A stretch of DNA of 64,000 nt, from assembly GCA_002077065.1 (NCBI GenBank), contig NAJO01000044.1:1-64000 (forward strand), in the 5' to 3' direction. Both the position numbers and the translations under genes were made by a program. Shown piece after piece: positions 57,677 to 64,000 of the stretch (its first letter is position 1; each line of letters begins with the position of its first letter). The stretch is from Cryoendolithus antarcticus (Eukaryota > Ascomycota > Dothideomycetes > Cladosporiales > Cladosporiaceae). The notes beneath the pieces are model-generated. The model saw nothing but the letters and a program-made list of their open reading frames with translations, made no database searches and was not told where the DNA came from.

Positions 57677-58446
57677 TCACTTCCTCGTCTCGAACAACGT
57701 CCGGGCAATCGTTTCGAACGTCCGCTTGTCCAGCTGCCCAGCGCGGATGACATTTGCATAAGCGTCTAGGACGCGCGCGTCCTTAATCCCCACGGCATCG
57801 CCAAACAAGACCAGGATCGCAGAGCCGTGAGCCAAGCTTGCCATCTCTCCGGCAATCGTTTGCTGCTGGAGGAGGCTCGACGTGTCGTCAGAGGTGGATA
57901 TCACCAGTATCACCGCGTCGGCTTCTTGGAGGAAGCCACGGTGCACTGTACTTAGGCCTGCGTTGGGGAGGAAGGGCACGTGCCTGATCCTGGGGTGATG
58001 AGTGGCGAGCTCGCGGCCGAGAGGTTCGAAGGGATCGATCGCAGTTTTGGAGCGTGAGAGTCCCGGCTTGACGTCGTCAATGTCTGTTGGCAGTACAGGT
58101 GTGAGTAGGAGTAAGAGCGAAGACTGGGGTAGGGTCCGAAGCGCGGCGAGGGCTGGGGCGGAGGAGCGCATGACCTCGACTCCGGGCGATGGAGTGGACT
58201 TGGTCGACCTTCGCGTAGTCGTCAAAGTAGATCGAGACGCTTCTGTAGTGGGCTGGGCTTCGGCAGCGCGGACGTGCTGGGCAAGAGAAGCAGACCAGGC
58301 AGCTATGTAAGCGGGATCTCTCATTTTTCGATCCAAGGCGGTGCTGGCGAGCTTGAGGACCGGACGTGGACGTCCCGCAAGTCTGCTTTAGACTTCTTCG
58401 CTGCTTCGACGAGATAGGCGCACGGTGAAGCCTGCACTGCGTTCAT
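57677..58446 (-). pseudogene. Uncharacterised protein gene with a probable frameshift
   Basis: Two overlapping minus-strand frames read as one protein. The first starts at ATG 58446 (MNAVQASPCAYLVEAAKKSK) and is convincing to DLRDVHVR. The second becomes convincing at VLKLASTALDRKMRDP and runs to the stop at 57677. They meet near 58358-58363 with a one-nucleotide phase difference and no room for an intron. The remainder has Ser/Thr-rich sequence, a hydrophobic strand (SSLLLLLTPVLP) and a later alpha/beta region (DAVILVISTSDD, GSAILVLFGDAVGIKD). I do not recognise the family. Either the gene is frameshifted, the assembly has a base error, or translation begins in the second frame at an internal ATG (MRDPAYIAAW). 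Confidence 0.5.
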
Positions 58447-59812
58447 GGGATGTAGTCGCAGCCGTGTGCCGTGGGTAGGCTGAGGTGGTTGTGCGACGTG
58501 AGGGGCGGTGGGTGGCTGCTTTGGGTTGATGTAGGATGCTTGTTGATGGCTTGCAGCGAATGGCGATAGATATACTAGATGCTGAGAGGGTGAGAAGCAA
58601 TGCGAGGATACGAGAAGGCCGCCCAAGGACGCACGAATAGGCTCAGTGCATTGACGCCGAGCGGGCGAAGACAGTAAGCTTGCAACAGTAGGATGGAAAC
58701 GTAGCAGTCAAGACTGGAGGGGGATCGATGGTAGGAGCTGATAAATGATGTCTCGCCTGACAAGTCAAATTCGAGAGAAATGGTTGGTTGTACAGCAGCT
58801 TTTTCAAGTCGCACAATTGTGATTGACGGACGAGTAGGACAGAAAGAGCAGCGGCTGCGGACAGCAGCAGCACTTACAATATAGTTGCAGCTTCGATTGT
58901 GTTACACAGCGTGAGACGCATGCAGTCAGTCGACCGATCGTGAAGGTCGATTATGCGATGCAATCCTGGTTGGAGGACGCGGATGTCTCCTGCGGGCACG
59001 CGTGGAAGACCTGCGAACGAGCACTGGTTATGCAGGGCTAGAGGCCTCTGACTGGCCCGGCAGTTGGATGCAGTCTGGCGAGCGACGGGGAGGCTAGCTT
59101 GGAGCTATGGAAGAAATCCGCGAATGGCAGCTTCACGAGTCGGGAGAGGCAATAGCGCGTGTCGTGCGACTGTGACAGTGCGGGCGAAGAGGAGTAAGCT
59201 GAGCTTCTGCCGGCCAGTAGCATGTACGTGTCCAGTGCGCGAGCCGTCAGCGCGGTCTGGGAGCAGGCCGCGGGATATGCTGTGTAACAGAACTAGACCA
59301 TTGTCATGAGCTCCGCGAGCGTGGGAGTGGGACACACAGCTTGCAGAACAAGGCATGGCCCGGTCCAGAAGTGCCCGAGCGCTGAGTCCTCAAATCATTG
59401 CTTGTTGCAATGGGGCGTCGAGATGGTCAGTGGGTCGGTCGTGATGATGAGATACAAAGATGGAGTAGTGTAAAGCTCCTCGTTCACATGTATGCCAAGA
59501 CCGTTTTGATGCCTCAGCTTTCAGGCCCCTTCATCGCGGCAGGCGACTTCCATCTCATCCGGATCAATCAAAGGTCCTTGGATTTGATTTCCTGATGCTC
59601 ACGCGATGATGGTTCCCACCGAGCGAATGAGCCCTCCCATCGTCAAGTGGTATGCACTGATTATGCTAGCCACTGATGATGAAAGCGATTGATGATGGAA
59701 GCCACTGAGAGGAGCTGCCGGTCGTGATGTAGCGTGCCTTCTCGATGCTGCAAAATATATACGACCTCGCGTAGGTATTGCGCTCAGTGATAATCAGGTG
59801 CAAGCCCAGCAG
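58447..59812. other. Long intergenic region before CRT10
   Basis: 1.37 kb. No frame reads as protein except the last ~120 bp, where the CRT10 frame stays open without an ATG from 59696. Around 59660-59710 there are short direct repeats of GATGATG and GCCACTGA. No RNA gene or mobile element is supported. Confidence 0.35.
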
Positions 59813-61791
59813 ATGCCTCCAGTCATGATCAGGCGCGATATCGAAGCTGTGCCACTGGGATCATTTAAGGTGGGCTCACGAGAGGACAAAGGGGATTCAA
59901 CGATCGCGCCCTGGCGCAGCAACTTGGTCAGACTCTACTTTGTTCCAACATGCACTCCACGCGACTGATCGATCGATCGCAGACGGCTCTTGCAGAAGAG
60001 CACAACCTGTACTTTGTTGCATTCGCCGAGCACATCTGGGTGTACGAACCTACCCACGATGTAAAGAATCATGAACCAGTGCAGATCGTGCATACTCTGC
60101 AGTCGGTAGACGGACTCCAAGGGTACCTAAGCAGACATCGTCCGCATGCAATCAACAACATCCTCGTAGCGAAGCTGGGCACCGAGGAGGTCCTAGCATG
60201 CGTACGCGATGACGGAGACTGTGAGGTGTTCATGCTGCGGCACATCCTCAGTGCAATCGAGAACTATCATCGGAACGCGTCAGCAGACATGCTGAAACTA
60301 GCCTTCGACCGTCCAATCTACCGCATCAACGTAGGTTCCAGCGCATGGGGACTCTCAATACACTCTGAGGCTCGGATGCTGGCGGTGAGCTCCAACCTCC
60401 ACGAGATCACTGTGATCAAGTTCGCGCTCGTCGATCCATCGGAAGACAATGTCAAGCCGTCCAAAGTGCGTTACAATACTGTCATCTCTTGCAGGTCCTG
60501 CACATGCTCGTGGTTGTACTGATCACTCGCGCAGCAGCATAGGCCAGCTCATGAGGAACATGGAGATAGATTTGAAACTACTGTACAGGTTTACCACCTG
60601 TCGTCGAACATCCCACATATCGCTTTCTGCAACACAGGAGACGATCCGCATGGCCGATGGCTGGCGTCGACCAACATCAGCGGCGACTGCAGATTCCTAG
60701 ACCTCCACGCAGGCGTAATTGTACAATCTGTCCGATTTGGTCGCTCTTTTGCGGAAGCTGTCTATGGTTCATACGATCGTATCAACGCTGGATGGGGTAT
60801 ATTATTCCTGGATCGAAGATCGTTCTTCCTTGAGTCATCACAGCGCCGTGCATTGGGACAGGACCATACGGAGGAGCTGCCGGATGCTACGACCGACCCG
60901 ACAACATGGGATTTGAGCAGAACAATCCGATATCTGGGGGATACGTCCGATCGTTTCCTCTCCAAGCCACCCAGCCCATTCTCGTCTGTGTCAGACCTTG
61001 GCTCGTCTGGCTCCGATGACATGGACTTAGAGACCACTATCTCTCTGGGTGACGCTGCTATCGTCGGCACTGATGAGGATGATGGTAACACCGGCAGCAA
61101 TCTCACACCCATGCTGAGTGACGCTGATAACGACATGTACGACGACGTTGAGGATGAGCAAACCGAAGATACCGTCAACCCAGCAATGCTCTACGGCGGC
61201 GACCGCATCTGTGGCAACAAGCCCCGTTTCCAGCAAGCGACCGGAATCTGCGACGATCTGCCATGTCCGATCTTACACGCTTCACTCCGGAATATCTACC
61301 TCTTACAGCCGTCTCGGTTCAACGAGATAGGGCGTCATGGTATCTTTGCTCCGCCAGTGGTGGGCTTCGCTAGACCATTGAAGCAGTACATACAGGGGCA
61401 ACATCGGAGTCTGAACATGTTTGACAGGATTAATATGCACGCCTACATACCTTCGCTCGGCGTGGTGATCATGGCGTCACAGAAAGGACGGGCGGTTGTG
61501 CTTGCGCTCACGAAGGTCAAAGTCGACACGCAGACAATCTACGCTATGCGAGCAGAGTGTATCCTGCCGTTTGCAAGCCAGGAACAATCAGCAGAGGTCA
61601 ACAAGCCTGCTCTACGCCCATTCTCGCCACTTCATGGGATTGCTGTGGGACCGATGCCTGGATGTGAAGGACTGAGAGATGAGGAGAAGAGATGGAGACT
61701 CTTTATGATGTATCAGGACTATACCGTGCTGAAGTATGAGATTCGTCGAAAGGACGGGCAGGATGCCGGAGTCGCGAATGTGGTTATATGA
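59813..61791 (+). CDS. CRT10: Crt10-family protein, regulator of ribonucleotide reductase genes
   Basis: Three exons: 59813-59926, 59983-60465 and 60535-61791. Introns are 56 nt (TTG|GTCAGA, branch GACTGATC, acceptor CGCAG) and 69 nt (AAA|GTGCGT, branch TACTGATC, acceptor GCGCAG); 617 aa from ATG 59813, or 613 from ATG 59825. Joining exon 1 to exon 2 creates WRSNLTALAEEHNLYFVAFAEHIWVYEP, the signature opening of the Crt10 WD-like domain. Later blocks are LAVSSNLHEITVIKFAL, NIPHIAFCNT and GRWLASTNISGDCRFLDL, then an acidic stretch and MNMFDRINMHAYIP-type sequence (observed LNMFDRINMHAYIPSLGVVI). Yeast Crt10 influences RNR2 and RNR3 expression. The GTCAGA donor is non-consensus after GT but is supported by the family match. 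The frame is open for 39 codons above the start without an ATG, so a further 5' exon is possible. Confidence 0.85.
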
Positions 61792-62009
61792 AGCCGAAAG
61801 CATGTAGCCGCGCTCGAAACCTACCATTTCAAAGGTGCACATATACTTACACCACTATCCACTACAGCAGACCGAGAAATAACGCGAAGAGTGGGGAACC
61901 TCGGCTTGATATCTGAATCTCTTCGAACGCACACAGGCATCGAAAGAAAATCCGCCATAAGTCATTCGCTACAATATCAAGCAACCCAATTCATCTAGGA
62001 TCGAGAGTC

Positions 62010-63040
62010 ATGGATCCCGAATTTGTCCGCCCTACCCGCTCTCTCGAGGGCCGTGTCGCCGTCGTTTCAGGTAAGCCTCCCCTCACGTGACTAGCCATTA
62101 CCGCCCATCACTTACACTCTTCCTCCCAGGTGCCGGCGCAGCAGGCACAGGCCTAGGCAACGGTCGCGCCTGCGCCATCCTCCTAGCCGAAGCCGGCGCG
62201 CGCGTAATCTGCGCCGACATCTCCCTCCCCTCCGCCACCGTCACAGCCGACATGATAACGACCGAATTCGGGCCCAATCAAGCGCTGGCAATCCAGTGCG
62301 ACGCGACTTCCGAATCCTCCGGCGCCGCGCTCGTAACCAAAACTCTCGAAGCCTTTGGCCGGATCGACATCCTGATCAATGTTGTGGGTATCGCTGGTGC
62401 GGTGGGCACGGCAGAGACAGTGAGTATGGTTGAGTGGGCTAAGGGAATGGAGGTCAATGTGGGGAGTATGGTTGTTATGAGTAAGGTGTGTGTGCCTATT
62501 ATGGCGCGTAATGAGGGCCAGTGGAGGGGCAGTATCGTGAATTTGAGTAGTGTGGCGGGGTTGAGGGGTGGGACGCCGAGTTTGCTTTATCCGACTAGTA
62601 AGGGTGCTATCGTTGTAAGTCTTCACTTTACTTTGAACGATCGCAAGGGCTGGACTTTTGTCGCGGAAGATGGCTGCGGACTGACCGGACCTACCGTGTC
62701 GATCCTCGTGAATTGACACAGCTCACAGAACCTCACCCGTGCGATGGCAGCCCACCACGCCGACCAAGGCATAAGAGTCAACTGCGTCTGTCCGGGCATG
62801 GTCTACACGCCCATGATGTCGTCGCCCACCAGCGGTCCACCCATGACCGCCGAAGCCCGCGAAATCCGCAAGAATCGCAGTCTGCTCAAGACAGAAGGCA
62901 ATGGCTATGATGTTGCTGCTGCTGTGAGGTTCCTGGCGGGCGATGAGGCGAGGTGGATGACTGGTGTTATCTTGCCGGTGGATGCTGGGGCTACGTGCGC
63001 TACTAGTACTGATGTGCCGGGTGTAGGGTCGGGGACGTAG
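62010..63040 (+). CDS. Short-chain dehydrogenase/reductase (classical)
   Basis: Three exons: 62010-62070, 62130-62614 and 62729-63040. Introns are 59 nt (CAG|GTAAGC...CCCAG) and 114 nt (GTT|GTAAGT, acceptor CACAG); 285 aa. The cofactor site spans the first splice (VAVVSGAGAAGTGLGNG). D65-like CDAT and NVVGIAG follow, then catalytic Ser in NLSSVAGLRGG and Tyr-x3-Lys in LYPTSKGAIV, and CPGMVYTPM after strand six. Asp in ICADIS after strand two points to NAD(H) preference. The second intron is the longer one and splits immediately after the catalytic helix begins (AIV|NLTRAMA). Substrate is unknown. It lies 220 bp downstream of CRT10 in the same orientation. Confidence 0.9.
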
Positions 63041-63235
63041 CTGGGATAGTCAGTGTAGACTGCAGCTTTCAAAGCGTGATGACAGCAGCTTTTCGATGCT
63101 GCAGGCAGGAACTTGCCCTTCTCGACGAACAGACTGTGGAACGCGGCTTGAAGTAACTCCGTGTTGCCACAAGCTTTCTACAATACCCGCTGTAACGTAC
63201 GCAACCCACCGGACGCCTACCATCCCGATGACATC

Positions 63236-63946
63236 TCAACAACATCCTCCCTTCTTCGCAGCCGGCTCCTTCGCCAGCGTCACTGTCCGCGTGCTGCCTC
63301 CACCCGCACCAGGTCCCTTCACGCCACTCCTCCGATCATTCAAATTATACTTTCCCGCCTCAATCCCCTGATAAATCCTCTCCGCGACCTCCAAGAACGC
63401 CCTCTCGACGTTCTCCCCGCTCTTCGCCGAAGTCTCCACGTACTGCATCACCCTGTTGACTTTACACCACTCCTCCGCCTCCTCCTGTGTGACTTGTCGT
63501 TGACTCGGTTTCGCAGTGGCGGAAGCTGGAGGCGACGCGAGATCGGATTTGTTCCCCACGAGAATAACCACGATATCCTCCTCTGCTATCTGCCGCAGAT
63601 CGTGCAGCCAGGAAGTAACGCTGTTGAACGTATTCCGCCGTGTGATGTCAAACACCAGTAACGCCCCGCTGGCGCCTCGGAAGTAACTCCTCGTAATGCT
63701 TTTGTACGTCTCCTGCCCCGCCGTGTCCCACAAACTCAACTTCATGTACTTCTGCTCCTCCTTCCCTCCCTTCCCACCTTTCTTCACCCCATCGTTCACC
63801 CCTCTCGTGACGCGGGCGGAAGGATCATTGATCCCGTGCTCTAAGCTTGCGGGAGGGCCTACGGGGACTATGCGCGAGCCGAACTCGACGCCTATGGTTA
63901 CGTCGTGGTGGGAGACGAAGCGGCCTTCGCAGAGGCGGATTGTTAG
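63236..63946 (-). CDS. Rab GTPase, Rab2/Rab4 type (5' part beyond the window)
   Basis: The 3' coding part only; the exon starts at 63946 after an acceptor (branch GCTGATC, ACCCAG) and the upstream exon with the P-loop lies past the right edge. Readable G-motifs: effector region FVSHHDVTIGVEFGSR, WDTAGQETYKSITRSYFRGA, NKSDL and ETSAKSGENVE. It ends KKGGCC, a double-Cys prenylation site. SITRSYxRGAxGALLVFDITRR is typical of Rab2 and Rab4. Two insertions are unusual: about 33 residues between the beta-2 and beta-3 strands (after VPVG, Gly/Lys-rich at its end) and about 14 residues after NKSDL (PPASATAKPSQR). It is involved in endosome/Golgi transport by family. Confidence 0.85.
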   Translation of the reverse strand, partial: LTIRLCEGRFVSHHDVTIGVEFGSRIVPVGPPASLEHGINDPSARVTRGVNDGVKKGGKGGKEEQKYMKLSLWDTAGQETYKSITRSYFRGASGALLVFDITRRNTFNSVTSWLHDLRQIAEEDIVVILVGNKSDLASPPASATAKPSQRQVTQEEAEEWCKVNRVMQYVETSAKSGENVERAFLEVAERIYQGIEAGKYNLNDRRSGVKGPGAGGGSTRTVTLAKEPAAKKGGCC

Positions 63947-64000
63947 CTGGGTGTCGCGCGATCAGCGGGTGGGGTTGGAGGTGGAGGAGGGGAGGATGGG

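Overview
The window is a 64-kb piece of a filamentous ascomycete nuclear genome. Genes are dense and sit on both strands, with short GT-AG introns (mostly 50-65 nt) carrying CTAAC/CTGAC branch sites. They include fungal-only families such as Crt10, an AA9 copper oxygenase and a PREG/PHO80-type cyclin. The gene set and style suggest a Dothideomycete, possibly of the Capnodiales/Mycosphaerellales; that placement is inference. I see no bacterial-type operon, CRISPR array, transposase, rRNA or tRNA gene, and no secondary-metabolite cluster. The content is mostly housekeeping. Left third (0.1-25.6 kb): MSS1 mitochondrial tRNA-modifying GTPase, TSC2/tuberin, TRS120 of TRAPP-II, an SPX-VTC subunit, a tail-anchored Nudix hydrolase, an AA9 LPMO, a WD40 protein, an unknown small protein, BET1 SNARE, PEX16, an SDR, an HD phosphohydrolase and the RPN8 proteasome lid subunit. 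Middle (25.9-46 kb): an SWS1/ZSWIM7 recombination protein, a SWIRM-domain protein behind a long CCAAT-rich leader, MSO1, a small membrane protein, formate dehydrogenase, a 59-residue GRGG-motif microprotein, a KDM4-type histone demethylase, ESS2 and a YAG7-like RGG protein. Right third (46-64 kb): a large chromodomain plus four-CCCH-finger protein, a PHO80-like cyclin, VID28/GID5, an unknown protein with a likely frameshift, CRT10, a second SDR and a Rab GTPase cut by the right edge. The genes do not form one pathway. Several share themes: secretion (TRS120, BET1, MSO1, Rab), phosphate (VTC, PHO80), nutrient and degradation control (TSC2, VID28, RPN8) and chromatin (KDM4, SWIRM protein, chromo-CCCH protein). 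Exon structures given here were worked out by hand from splice motifs and reading phase. Each joined CDS has a length divisible by three unless stated. The most interesting items are the chromodomain-CCCH protein, whose promoter region carries a tandem array of 30-bp palindrome-containing repeats just before a TATA-like box; the microprotein whose repeated GRGGYN motif is split by two introns; the CCAAT array at 27.2-27.9 kb; a long orphan ORF facing formate dehydrogenase; the broken 5' part of TSC2; and a probable single-base frameshift near 58.36 kb.
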